Origin: Lysobacterales bacterium
GTDB taxonomy: Bacteria; Pseudomonadota; Gammaproteobacteria; Xanthomonadales; Ahniellaceae
Assembly (NCBI GenBank): GCA_016703225.1
Contig: JADJCM010000003.1
Coordinates: 186,001 to 250,000 of the forward strand
Direction of reading: 5' to 3'
Length of the DNA: 64,000 nt
Part shown: one piece after another, positions 53,701-64,000 of the stretch
Layout of the letters: each line of letters starts with the position of its first letter
How positions within the stretch are numbered: position 1 is the first letter of the stretch
Translations under genes and position numbers: made by a program
Notes under the pieces: model-generated
What the model saw: the letters and a program-made list of their open reading frames with translations, nothing else
What the model was told of the DNA's origin: nothing
Databases searched by the model: none

Positions 53701-56700
53701 ACCGCAACGACCGCGGTCGCAACGATCAGCGACACGATCAATGCCGGCATCACCCTCGGTGCGATGCCCGCCGGCTGCGGTGCCGCAGGCCAGGTCGTGA
53801 CCTGCACGATTGCTGCGGGTCTCGCACCGGCCGCGAGCGTCAGCTTCGTGATCCCGGTGACGCCGACGATCAGTGCAGTGAATGGCGACAACACCGCGAC
53901 CGTGAGTGGCGGTGGCGACCCGACTTGTCCGGTCGCTGCCCGCTGCAGTGACACCGTGCTGGTGCCGCTCGTGGTGCCGCAACTGACCCTGACCAAGACC
54001 GCGAGCGCGACGCCGTGGACCGTCGGCGTGCCCGCGAGCTACACCATCACCGTGCAGAACACCGGCACGACCGCAACGACCGCGGTCGCAACGATCAGCG
54101 ACACGATCAATGCCGGCATCACCCTCGGTGCGATGCCCGCCGGCTGCGGTGCCGCAGGCCAGGTCGTGACCTGCACGATTGCTGCGGGTCTCGCACCGGC
54201 CGCGAGCGTCAGCTTCGTGATCCCGGTGACGCCGACGATCAGTGCAGTGAATGGCGACAACACCGCGACCGTGAGTGGCGGCGGCGACCCGACCTGCCCG
54301 GCGGATGCGCGCTGCGATGACACCGTGCTGGTGCCGCTGGTTGCGCCGCAACTGACCCTGACCAAGACCGCGAGCGCGACTCCGTGGACGGTCGGCGTGC
54401 CGGCGAGCTACACGATCACCGTGCAGAACACCGGCACCGCGGCGACGACCGCCGTGGCGACGATCACCGACACGATCAATGCCGGCATCACCCTCGGCGC
54501 CATGCCTGCGGGCTGCGGTGCCGCAGGCCAGGTCGTGACCTGCACGATTGCTGCTGGTCTGGCACCGGCCGCGAGCGTCAGCTTCGTGATCCCGGTGACG
54601 CCGACGATCAGTGCAGTGAATGGCGACAACACCGCGACCGTGAGTGGCGGTGGCGACCCGACTTGTCCGGTCGCTGCCCGCTGCAGTGACACCGTGCTGG
54701 TGCCGCTCGTGGTGCCGCAACTGACCCTGACCAAGACTGCAAGCGCGACCCCGTGGACCGTCGGTGTACCGGCGAGCTACACGATCACCGTGCAGAACAC
54801 CGGCACGACCGCAACGACCGCGGTCGCAACGATCAGCGACACGATCAATGCCGGCATCACCCTCGGTGCGATGCCCGCCGGCTGCGGTGCCGCAGGCCAG
54901 GGTCGTGACCTGCACGATTGCTGCGGGTCTCGCACCGGCCGCGAGCGTCAGCTTCGTGATCCCGGTGACGCCGACGATCAGTGCAGTGAATGGCGACAAC
55001 ACCGCGACGGTGAGTGGCGGCGGCGACCCGACCTGCCCGGCGGATGCGCGCTGCGATGACACCGTGCTGGTGCCGCTGGTCGCGCCGCAACTGACCCTGA
55101 CCAAGACCGCGAGCGCGACGCCGTGGACCGTCGGCGTGCCCGCGAGCTACACCATCACCGTGCAGAACACCGGCACGACCGCAACGACCGCGGTCGCAAC
55201 GATCAGCGACACGATCAATGCCGGCATCACCCTCGGTGCGATGCCCGCCGGCTGCGGTGCCGCAGGCCAGGTCGTGACCTGCACGATTGCTGCGGGTCTC
55301 GCACCGGCCGCGAGCGTCAGCTTCGTGATCCCGGTGACGCCGACGATCAGTGCAGTGAATGGCGACAACACCGCGACGGTGAGTGGCGGCGGCGACCCGA
55401 CCTGCCCGGCGGATGCGCGCTGCGATGACACCGTGCTGGTGCCGCTGGTCGCGCCGCAACTGACCCTGACCAAGACCGCGAGCGCGACGCCGTGGACCGT
55501 CGGCGTGCCCGCGAGCTACACCATCACCGTGCAGAACACCGGCACGACCGCAACGACCGCGGTCGCAACGATCAGCGACACGATCAATGCCGGCATCACC
55601 CTCGGTGCGATGCCCGCCGGCTGCGGTGCCGCAGGCCAGGTCGTGACCTGCACGATTGCTGCGGGTCTCGCACCGGCCGCGAGCGTCAGCTTCGTGATCC
55701 CGGTGACGCCGACGATCAGTGCAGTGAATGGCGACAACACCGCGACGGTGAGTGGCGGCGGCGACCCGACCTGCCCGGCGGATGCGCGCTGCGATGACAC
55801 CGTGCTGGTGCCGCTGGTCGCGCCGCAACTGACCCTGACCAAGACCGCGAGCGCGACGCCGTGGACCGTCGGCGTGCCCGCGAGCTACACCATCACCGTG
55901 CAGAACACCGGCACGACCGCAACGACCGCGGTCGCAACGATCAGCGACACGATCAATGCCGGCATCACCCTCGGTGCGATGCCCGCCGGCTGCGGTGCCG
56001 CAGGCCAGGTCGTGACCTGCACGATTGCTGCGGGTCTCGCACCGGCCGCGAGCGTCAGCTTCGTGATCCCGGTGACGCCGACGATCAGTGCAGTGAATGG
56101 CGACAACACCGCGACGGTGAGTGGCGGCGGCGACCCGACCTGCCCGGCGGATGCGCGCTGCGATGACACCGTGCTGGTGCCGCTGGTCGCGCCGCAACTG
56201 ACCCTGACCAAGACCGCGAGCGCGACGCCGTGGACCGTCGGCGTGCCCGCGAGCTACACCATCACCGTGCAGAACACCGGCACGACCGCAACGACCGCGG
56301 TCGCAACGATCAGCGACACGATCAATGCCGGCATCACCCGCGGTGCGATGCCCGCCGGCTGCGGTGCCGCAGGCCAGGTCGTGACCTGCACGATTGCTGC
56401 GGGTCTCGCACCGGCCGCGAGCGTCAGCTTCGTGATCCCGGTGACGCCGACGATCAGTGCAGTGAATGGCGACAACACCGCGACGGTGAGTGGCGGCGGC
56501 GACCCGACCTGCCCGGCGGATGCGCGCTGCGATGACACCGTGCTGGTGCCGCTGGTCGCGCCGCAACTGACCCTGACCAAGACCGCGAGCGCGACGCCGT
56601 GGACCGTCGGCGTGCCCGCGAGCTACACCATCACCGTGCAGAACACCGGCACGACCGCAACGACCGCGGTCGCAACGATCAGCGACACGATCAATGCCGG

Positions 56701-59700
56701 CATCACCCTCGGTGCGATGCCCGCCGGCTGCGGTGCCGCAGGCCAGGTCGTGACCTGCACGATTGCTGCGGGTCTCGCACCGGCCGCGAGCGTCAGCTTC
56801 GTGATCCCGGTGACGCCGACGATCAGTGCAGTGAATGGCGACAACACCGCGACGGTGAGTGGCGGCGGCGACCCGACCTGCCCGGCGGATGCGCGCTGCG
56901 ATGACACCGTGCTGGTGCCGCTGGTCGCGCCGCAACTGACCCTGACCAAGACCGCGAGCGCGACGCCGTGGACCGTCGGCGTGCCCGCGAGCTACACCAT
57001 CACCGTGCAGAACACCGGCACGACCGCAACGACCGCGGTCGCAACGATCAGCGACACGATCAATGCCGGCATCACCCTCGGTGCGATGCCCGCCGGCTGC
57101 GGTGCCGCAGGCCAGGTCGTGACCTGCACGATTGCTGCGGGTCTCGCACCGGCCGCGAGCGTCAGCTTCGTGATCCCGGTGACGCCGACGATCAGTGCAG
57201 TGAATGGCGACAACACCGCGACGGTGAGTGGCGGCGGCGACCCGACCTGCCCGGCGGATGCGCGCTGCGATGACACCGTGCTGGTGCCGCTGGTCGCGCC
57301 GCAACTGACCCTGACCAAGACCGCGAGCGCGACGCCGTGGACCGTCGGCGTGCCCGCGAGCTACACCATCACCGTGCAGAACACCGGCACGACCGCAACG
57401 ACCGCGGTCGCAACGATCAGCGACACGATCAATGCCGGCATCACCCTCGGTGCGATGCCCGCCGGCTGCGGTGCCGCAGGCCAGGTCGTGACCTGCACGA
57501 TTGCTGCGGGTCTCGCACCGGCCGCGAGCGTCAGCTTCGTGATCCCGGTGACGCCGACGATCAGTGCAGTGAATGGCGACAACACCGCGACCGTGAGTGG
57601 CGGCGGCGACCCGACCTGCCCGGCGGATGCGCGCTGCGATGACACCGTGCTGGTGCCGCTGGTCGCGCCGCAACTGACCCTGACCAAGACCGCGAGCGCG
57701 ACGCCGTGGACCGTCGGCGTGCCCGCGAGCTACACGATCACCGTGCAGAACACCGGCACGACCGCAACGACCGCGGTCGCAACGATCAGCGACACGATCA
57801 ATGCCGGCATCACCCTCGGTGCGATGCCCGCCGGCTGCGGTGCCGCAGGCCAGGTCGTGACCTGCACGATTGCTGCGGGTCTCGCACCGGCCGCGAGCGT
57901 CAGCTTCGTGATCCCGGTGACGCCGACGATCAGTGCAGTGAATGGCGACAACACCGCGACCGTGAGTGGCGGCGGCGACCCGACCTGCCCGGCGGATGCG
58001 CGCTGCGATGACACCGTGCTGGTGCCGCTGGTCGCGCCGCAACTGACCCTGACCAAGACCGCGAGCGCGACGCCGTGGACCGTCGGCGTGCCCGCGAGCT
58101 ACACCATCACCGTGCAGAACACCGGCACCGCGGCGACGACCGCCGTGGCGACGATCACCGACACGATCAATGCCGGCATCACCCTCGGCGCCATGCCTGC
58201 GGGCTGCGGTGCCGCAGGCCAGGCCGTGACCTGCACGATTGCTGCTGGACTCGCAGTGGCCGCGAGCGTCAGCTTCGTGATCCCGGTGACCCCAACGATC
58301 AGTGCAGTGAATGGCGACAACACCGCGACCGTGAGTGGCGGTGGCGACCCGACCTGTCCGGTCGCTGCCCGCTGCAGTGACACCGTGCTGGTGCCGCTCG
58401 TGGTGCCGCAACTGACCCTGACCAAGACTGCAAGCGCGACCCCGTGGACCGTCGGTGTACCGGCGAGCTACACGATCACCGTGCAGAACACCGGCACGAC
58501 CGCAACGACCGCGGTCGCAACGATCAGCGACACGATCAATGCCGGCATCACCCTCGGTGCGATGCCCGCCGGCTGCGGTGCCGCAGGCCAGGTCGTGACC
58601 TGCACGATTGCTGCGGGTCTCGCACCGGCCGCGAGCGTCAGCTTCGTGATCCCGGTGACGCCGACGATCAGTGCCGTGAATGTCGTCAACACCGCGACGG
58701 TGAGTGGCGGCGGCGACCCGACCTGCCCGGCGGATGCGCGCTGCGATGACACCGTGCTGGTGCCGCTGGTCGCGCCGCAACTGACCCTGACCAAGACCGC
58801 GAGCGCGACGCCGTGGACCGTCGGCGTGCCCGCGAGCTACACCATCACCGTGCAGAACACCGGCACGACCGCAACGACCGCGGTCGCAACGATCAGCGAC
58901 ACGATCAATGCCGGCATCACCCTCGGTGCGATGCCCGCCGGCTGCGGTGCCGCAGGCCAGGTCGTGACCTGCACGATTGCTGCGGGTCTCGCACCGGCCG
59001 CGAGCGTCAGCTTCGTGATCCCGGTGACGCCGACGATCAGTGCAGTGAATGGCGACAACACCGCGACCGTGAGTGGCGGCGGCGACCCGACCTGCCCGGC
59101 GGATGCGCGCTGCGATGACACCGTGCTGGTGCCGCTGGTTGCGCCGCAACTGACCCTGACCAAGACCGCGAGCGCGACGCCGTGGACCGTCGGCGTGCCC
59201 GCGAGCTACACCATCACCGTGCAGAACACCGGCACGACCGCAACGACCGCGGTCGCAACGATCAGCGACACGATCAATGCCGGCATCACCCTCGGTGCGA
59301 TGCCCGCCGGCTGCGGTGCCGCAGGCCAGGTCGTGACCTGCACGATTGCTGCGGGTCTCGCACCGGCCGCGAGCGTCAGCTTCGTGATCCCGGTGACGCC
59401 GACGATCAGTGCAGTGAATGGCGACAACACCGCGACCGTGAGTGGCGGCGGCGACCCGACCTGCCCGGCGGATGCACGCTGCGATGACACCGTGCTGGTG
59501 CCGCTGGTCGCGCCGCAACTGACCCTGACCAAGACGGCATCGCCGAATCCCTTCGTCATCGGTCAACCGGCGGCCTACGCCATCACCGTGCTCAACAGCG
59601 GCAGCGCGGCGACCACCGCGCCGATCGTCATCACCGACAACCTGCCGGCCGGCATCTCGCTGCAGTCGGCGATCGGCGCCGGATGGAGTTGCGTCGGCAC

Positions 59701-60370
59701 CAGCAACCTGGTCTGCACCTACGCGGGCGTGCTTGGCGCCGGTGCCAGCACGGTGCTGACCTTGAACGTGATCGTCGGTGATTCAGCGACCGATGCGACC
59801 AACACCGCGGTGGCGACTGGTGGCGGTGATCCAGGCTGTCCCGCCGCACCGCGTTGCGATGACACCGTCGTGGTTCCGGTGACGCGGACCGATCTGGCCC
59901 TGGTCAAGACGCACAGCGGCAGCTTCGTGCGTGGCCAGCCCGGCGGCATCTACACGCTGACGATCAGCAACGTCGGCAGCGCCGCGAGCAGCGGACTGGT
60001 GACGGTGGTTGACACGCTGCCGGTGGGCCTGACTGCGGACAGCATCGGCGGCACAGGCTGGAGCTGTGTGCTGGCGACGCTGACCTGCACCCGCGCCGAT
60101 GCGTTGGCCGCGGGCGCGAGCTTCCCGCCGATCACCATCGGCGTCACGGTGGATGTGGGTGCGCCCGACAATCTGCTGAACAGCGCGATGGTCAGCGGCG
60201 GTGGTGACAGCGATCCGGCCAACAACAACGACGACGATCCGGTGGTCGTGATCAACGTCGGTCCGGGCACGCCGCTGGTTCCGGTTCCGCTCGACGCGCG
60301 CTGGGCCTTGCTGTTGCTGGCACTGGCCGTCTGGGGATTCGCGTTCACGGGCGGACGCCAGTTCGACTGA
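47740..60370 (+). CDS. Giant secreted DUF11-repeat protein (one-base insertion near 54901)
   Basis: Taken from GTG 47740 (GGGGG upstream); ATG 47761 is an alternative. A long signal sequence (about 54 residues, ending VAQA) is followed by a 540-residue N-terminal region (FPFGYTGRRAALDLQPADVY onward), one diverged DUF11 domain, 26 near-identical 123-aa DUF11 units (about 725-3922), two more diverged ones, and a tail PVPLDARWALLLL + hydrophobic helix + GGRQFD. The frame breaks where one unit has CCAGGGTC instead of CCAGGTC (54899-54902); removing one G restores about 4,209 aa. Probably a stalk-like surface adhesin or filament. The N-terminal region has no recognised fold, and anchoring by an IPTL-CTERM-like route is inferred. 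Confidence 0.85.
49912..59506 (+). repeat. 26 tandem 369-bp DUF11 repeat units
   Basis: Units start every 369 bp from 49912, with one extra base in unit 14. Most differ by zero to three bases. Type A carries TISDTINAG and PADARCDD; type B (units 9, 13, 23) carries TITDTINAG and PVAARCSD; unit 11 is an A/B hybrid. Units 8-9-10 share their variants with 22-23-24, an offset of 14 units, so a large block was duplicated. Unit 18 has a Leu-to-Arg change (base 56340) and unit 24 reads NVVNTAT for NGDNTAT. Each unit has four Cys. Confidence 0.97.
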
Positions 60371-60380
60371 TCGAGCAAGG

Positions 60381-60405
60381 CGCCGGGGCGAGCGAGACCC
60401 CGGCG
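60381..60405. terminator. Hairpin after the giant gene
   Basis: CGCCGGGG (60381-60388) / CCCCGGCG (60398-60405), 9-nt loop, followed only by TTG. Ten bases after the stop codon; a weak terminator candidate. Confidence 0.4.
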
Positions 60406-60583
60406 TTGCCGAGACACCGCGCGTGCGGCCATGACCGCGGCCTCGCGCGTGCTGTGGCGGACGCCCGCACTGCGTGTTTCGGCGAGGACGATCGCGGCTG
60501 CGGGCCGCAGCGGTAGCACTCGCGCGGAATCCGGGCGTAGCATCGGCGGCGATGATCCTGTCCCTGGACGCGAGGGGTGCGCG

Positions 60584-62035
60584 ATGTCGATCTGGATGCG
60601 GTGGATGGCAGTCGTCGTGGGCTGCTTGTGCTCCGGTACCGTGGCGGCTCTGGACAGCACTCTGGATACGAGTTTCGGCATCGGCGGGCAGCGCATGTTG
60701 AGCTACCAGCCGTCTGCGAGCAACGAGGCGGATGAGGGTCTGGCGATTCTGCGCGACGGGTTCGACCGGCGCATCGTGATCGTCGTGCGACGCAATCCGA
60801 CCCCGCTGGATCCGCTGCGACCCTTCGAGCTGATGCTGTTTCGCGACCTGGCGGATGGCAGCGTGGACACCAGCTTCGGATCGGGCCACGGCTTCGTAAG
60901 AGTCCTCGCCGACTGGACGGAGTTCCGCGGTGCGTTGATCGACTCGCAAAACCGCATCCTGGTCGCAGGGACGATCCTCGATGGCACCGCGGTGGGCGCG
61001 GCGTCCTGCGTGATGCGGCTGCTCGCAGACGGCGGTCGCGACCTCAGCTTCACCGGAGGTGTCGGCAACGAAGGCATCGCCTGCTACCTCTTCGGCTCCA
61101 GCGCCGCAAACCGGATGGTGGCAGTGACGCAGTTGCCGAGCGGCGATCTGGTCTCCGCGGCCAATTTGGACCAGGGCAACGGCGACCTCCTGCTGCAGCG
61201 GATCAGTGGCACGAACGGAGCGCCGGTGACGACCTGGGGCGATGGCTTCGGCTTCAAGATCATCGATCTGCAACCGGGTGCGAATGCGGCCCGCGACACC
61301 GTGGTCGGCCTGTCCACGCTGGCGGACGGGCGCGTGCTGGCGCTTGCGCAGTCCTGCACCGTCGCGCTCGGCTGCCTACCGGCCGCAGCGCAGCTGACCG
61401 CCACCACGGGCCAACTGGACACCAGCTTCTGCGCCAGCAGCGCGTGCATCGCTGCGTCGGTGGCTGGCGCCAACAGCGGTCGCCGGGTGGTGCGCAACCT
61501 GCAGATCGACGGGCAAACCGTCACCGATCTGGCGACCACCGTCGTGCTGCGCGACGGGGTCGGCCGGATCGTGCTCGGCGGTCAGGCGACGCTGGCATCG
61601 GCAGCCGCCGAACGGCTGCTGTTCGTGCGGCTCAATGCCAATGGCGAACTCGACAGCAGCTTCGGTGCACCGGCCACGCCGGGCTTCCAGAACCTCGCTC
61701 TGAGCAGCGTGCCGTTGACGCCGAGTTCGCTCGCGCTCGACGCCTTGGGGCGGCTGGTGGTGGGCGGGCAGGGCGAACACGCGACGCTGCGGCGCATCTT
61801 CATCGCCCGCATGGGCGACAACGGCCAACTGGATGCGGGTTTCGGTGGCGCCAGCGCGCTGGTCGAGTACTTCGCGGCACCCGCGGCCGACGACCGTGCG
61901 CTGCGTGCGTTGGGATTCGATGGCGCGCGCATCCTCGGGGTGGGCGACTTCAATGGCTCCGCCAACCGCGACGCATTCCTGTTCCGGCTCGGCGGCAATC
62001 CCGATGCACTGTTCGTCAACGGTTTCGAGGGCTGA
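60584..62035 (+). CDS. Secreted delta-60-repeat (beta-propeller-like) protein
   Basis: 483 aa from ATG 60584 (GAGGGG seven bases upstream). Signal peptide ends VAALD. At least six delta-60 repeat signatures are seen: LDTSFGIGG, VDTSFGSGHG, RDLSFTGGVG, LDTSFCASSA, LDSSFGAPAT and LDAGFGGAS, each near a predicted beta strand with LxDxxGRIVLGG-type text. This repeat builds propeller-like secreted proteins. Ends in DALFVNGFEG, the GFE-type tail also seen on other secreted proteins here. Function unknown. Confidence 0.82.
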   Translation: MSIWMRWMAVVVGCLCSGTVAALDSTLDTSFGIGGQRMLSYQPSASNEADEGLAILRDGFDRRIVIVVRRNPTPLDPLRPFELMLFRDLADGSVDTSFGSGHGFVRVLADWTEFRGALIDSQNRILVAGTILDGTAVGAASCVMRLLADGGRDLSFTGGVGNEGIACYLFGSSAANRMVAVTQLPSGDLVSAANLDQGNGDLLLQRISGTNGAPVTTWGDGFGFKIIDLQPGANAARDTVVGLSTLADGRVLALAQSCTVALGCLPAAAQLTATTGQLDTSFCASSACIAASVAGANSGRRVVRNLQIDGQTVTDLATTVVLRDGVGRIVLGGQATLASAAAERLLFVRLNANGELDSSFGAPATPGFQNLALSSVPLTPSSLALDALGRLVVGGQGEHATLRRIFIARMGDNGQLDAGFGGASALVEYFAAPAADDRALRALGFDGARILGVGDFNGSANRDAFLFRLGGNPDALFVNGFEG

Positions 62036-62103
62036 CACGCGCCCGCTGCGCGCCCGGACGGCAGGCGTGCAGCCCCCATCGCCGATCGGGAACGGCCTTC
62101 GGT

Positions 62104-63729
62104 TCAGGGCGTGAACGTCGGCGCGGTCTCGAAGCCGTCGAAGTGCACGTAGGGTCGCGGGGTCACGTCGTAGAGGGCGGTGCGGTGGCCGCTGCCTTCG
62201 ACCACCACCAGGCGGAACTGGAAGTCCGCGTTCAGGCGACCGAGCTTGCCCTGCAACGGCATGCGGCGTTCGTGCCAGCCGGAATGGCCGTCGACCGGCG
62301 TGAACGTCGTGCTCCAGTTGACGCCGCCGCCGCTGCGGTCCCAGTACAGCGGGTTCTCGACTTCGCCCAGGTAGCGGGTTGGTTCCAACCCGCGCCACAA
62401 CGGCAGCGTGTAGATGCGTTCGAGACCGCGACCGCCGTCGGCAATCTGCACCCGCGTCACCAGTTCGTCGGTGCCGGGGTCGTAGCGGTAGAGCACGCGC
62501 AACGCACGGGTGAAATCGGTCGGCGCCGGTTCGCCGTCACGCAGCACGTACACGCCGAGCGAGGAGGGGCCGACCAGCGTGCGGCCGTCGTCACTCAGCT
62601 GCGCACGCAGCACGAAGGGATTGGGACTGCCGAGCAGACGCTGCGAGCCGGCAACGCGGCGCTCGAGTGCGTCGGCGCTCTGGAAATAGCCGTAGGGATT
62701 GCCGGTCTGCGGATCGCTGAGCAGGTACACGCGACTGCCGTCGTCGGCCAGCACCATGCGCCCGGTGTAGCGCGCGCCATCGTGCAGATGCACGCGCGCC
62801 GCACTGCCCGGTGACTGCAGAAAGCAACTGGCCGGTACGCCGGTGACGCCATCGACGCAGTAGCCGAAGCGGCTGCCGTCGTCGCTCACCTGCTGGTCGC
62901 GACTCACCGGCTGGGCGTCGTCGCCGATGTTCTCGACCACGCGCGTCGGGGCGACGGTACCGCTGCCGTGATTGATCCAGTAGCGGTTGCGGCCGATGCC
63001 GTAGTCGTGGTTCTCGGCGCCGACATACCAGTGCCCGCCGTCGGCGCTCAGGTCGAAGCCGAACATCGAGCGCGGGTTCATGCCGAGGTACGAGAAGAAC
63101 GCGGCAGTGGCGATCGGCGTCGCCGCTGGGCTCGGTGCCGTCAGGTCCACGCGGAATACGCGCAACTGCCAGCGGTCCAGAAACACGCCCAGCGTGCCAT
63201 CGTGGGTCAGTCGCTGCTGGCCGTCGGCGAGCGCGTAGTTCGGCCCGGTCAGGTCGAACATCAGCTGCATCGGCGCACCGGCGCCGAGGATGCGCCAGAA
63301 CTGCGTGGTCGAGTCGAGCATCGCGATGTCGCCATCGAGATCGGTGCGCACGAACAGGCCGTTCAGCGTCGTGCCCGGATCGTTGACCGTGCCGCTGAGC
63401 GCCGACTGCGCCGGACTGCTGCCATCGACGCCGATGCTGAATACCTGGTGCCGCGGATTCTGGAAGTGGTTGTAGAGCACGAACCACAGGCGAGTGCCAT
63501 TGCCGCTGATGGTCACGTCGGCCGCGGCGTAGGGTGGCGTCGTGGTCAGGCCGAGGCCGGCCGGCAGGTTCGGCCCGGCCACGATGCGCTCGTGGCCGTA
63601 ATGCTCGACCGGCACTTCCAAAAAACCGGCATCGGGCGCTTGCGCTTGCAGTCGTTCGGGAAACGCGGCGCAGACCAGCGCCAGCAGCAGTGCGGTTCGT
63701 CCATGCAACCGGTGGGTGACGACGGGCAT
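62104..63729 (-). CDS. Secreted beta-propeller-like protein of unknown function
   Basis: 541 aa from ATG 63729 (GGAGGG seven bases upstream). Signal peptide to about residue 30 (LQAQA). Repeated segments with SxDGxxLxFV...VYLLSDPQTGN and DISGNGTRLWFVLYNHF-like text suggest TolB/PD40-type blades. The end reads HFDGFETAPTFTP, with the GFE-type tail a few residues from the stop. It is convergent with the delta-60 gene (68 bp). No catalytic motif. Confidence 0.75.
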   Translation of the reverse strand: MPVVTHRLHGRTALLLALVCAAFPERLQAQAPDAGFLEVPVEHYGHERIVAGPNLPAGLGLTTTPPYAAADVTISGNGTRLWFVLYNHFQNPRHQVFSIGVDGSSPAQSALSGTVNDPGTTLNGLFVRTDLDGDIAMLDSTTQFWRILGAGAPMQLMFDLTGPNYALADGQQRLTHDGTLGVFLDRWQLRVFRVDLTAPSPAATPIATAAFFSYLGMNPRSMFGFDLSADGGHWYVGAENHDYGIGRNRYWINHGSGTVAPTRVVENIGDDAQPVSRDQQVSDDGSRFGYCVDGVTGVPASCFLQSPGSAARVHLHDGARYTGRMVLADDGSRVYLLSDPQTGNPYGYFQSADALERRVAGSQRLLGSPNPFVLRAQLSDDGRTLVGPSSLGVYVLRDGEPAPTDFTRALRVLYRYDPGTDELVTRVQIADGGRGLERIYTLPLWRGLEPTRYLGEVENPLYWDRSGGGVNWSTTFTPVDGHSGWHERRMPLQGKLGRLNADFQFRLVVVEGSGHRTALYDVTPRPYVHFDGFETAPTFTP

Positions 63730-63806
63730 GACCAGTCCCTCCGCGGAGCAGGGCCCGGCCCGGTGCCGGGCGCGCGCCGAGCATACTCCGCGCGTGCCGC
63801 CGATGC

Positions 63807-64000
63807 TCAGCCGGCGACGTCCTCCGGCAGCGGCGGCTGGCGGCCGTAGCTGCGGTAGCGCTCGCGCACGTCGGCCATCTCCGCCGCGGTGAGCAGTACC
63901 GGCGGGCCGCCCTGCAGGGATCGCCAGTACAGCTCGCTCAGCAGTTCCAGCTCGAAGGCGAGGTCGATCGCTTCCTCGATGCTGCGGCCCATCACCGCTG
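63807..64000 (-). CDS. C-terminal part of a class II aldolase/adducin-family protein
   Basis: The gene enters from the right edge; 63 residues are visible. AVMGRSIEEAIDLAFELELL followed by SELYWRSL and LLTAAEMADVRERYRSYG is the usual C-terminal helix pair of bacterial class II aldolase/adducin proteins (L-fuculose-phosphate aldolase, ribulose-5-phosphate epimerase group). The zinc site lies outside the window, so activity cannot be judged. Confidence 0.72.
   Translation of the reverse strand, partial: AVMGRSIEEAIDLAFELELLSELYWRSLQGGPPVLLTAAEMADVRERYRSYGRQPPLPEDVAG

Noticed and set aside
48727..55104. Minus-strand open frame of 2,125 aa across the repeat array (and a second of 1,569 aa at 54857-59566)
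   Set aside because: It is the antisense of the DUF11 array; a 369-bp period divisible by three keeps every frame open. It is Arg/Gly/His-rich without domain, signal or Shine-Dalgarno.
49912..59506. Regular repeats as a CRISPR array
   Set aside because: Units are 369 bp, head to tail with no spacers, and code for protein in frame.

Overview
The window is high-GC DNA (roughly two thirds G+C) from a gammaproteobacterium. Gene order thrS-infC-rpmI-rplT-pheS-pheT-ihfA-merR-tRNA-Pro, a Zur-type operator, and many secreted proteins with lineage-typical tails point to the Lysobacterales (Xanthomonadales), probably near Rhodanobacteraceae; genus cannot be fixed from sequence alone. Three, perhaps four, otherwise intact genes carry single-base indels, mostly at short homopolymers, which looks more like residual assembly error than decay.

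Layout. 1-4.1 kb (minus strand): a phospholipid/acyl-transfer cluster (CDP-alcohol phosphotransferase, PlsC, CdsA paralogue, MBOAT acyltransferase, SGNH-like partner), then tRNA-Val. 4.4-11.9 kb: the translation operon thrS-infC-rpmI-rplT, then pheST-ihfA-merR and tRNA-Pro. 12-16.6 kb: a large secreted subtilase facing a secreted M35 lysyl endopeptidase. 16.8-19.9 kb: a zinc-uptake operon (outer-membrane porin, ZnuA-like, ZnuB-like) behind a Zur-like box. 20-24 kb: an AAA-like ATPase and a lysine-degradation pair (class III aminotransferase, ALDH7), then tRNA-Arg. 24.5-30.8 kb: secreted and membrane proteins of unknown role and a lipocalin.

31.0-36.46 kb is a 5.4-kb integrative element at the 3' end of tRNA-Ala(CGC). 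A 17-bp copy of the tRNA 3' end lies at its far edge, next to the tRNA's displaced terminator, and near-identical 23-bp direct repeats inside each end look like integrase arm sites. It carries a tyrosine integrase split by an IS630 insertion, a membrane protein, a serine recombinase, about 1 kb of hairpin-rich DNA and a tiny Trp-rich protein. 36.6-47.5 kb returns to chromosome: rnd, a sulfatase-modifying-factor-like protein, an RlmI-like methyltransferase, a DUF442 phosphatase, a hemerythrin-GGDEF protein, a B12-binding radical SAM protein and uvrB.

47.7-60.4 kb is one giant surface-protein gene (about 4,200 aa if one extra base is removed) with 26 almost identical 369-bp DUF11 repeats, higher-order duplication and an IPTL-CTERM-like tail. 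It is followed by a delta-60-repeat secreted protein, a beta-propeller-like secreted protein and the end of a class II aldolase-family gene.

The most interesting items are the repeat array, the tRNA-Ala element with its structured DNA, two recurring C-terminal tails on secreted proteins, the zinc locus, and an ATC start for infC.
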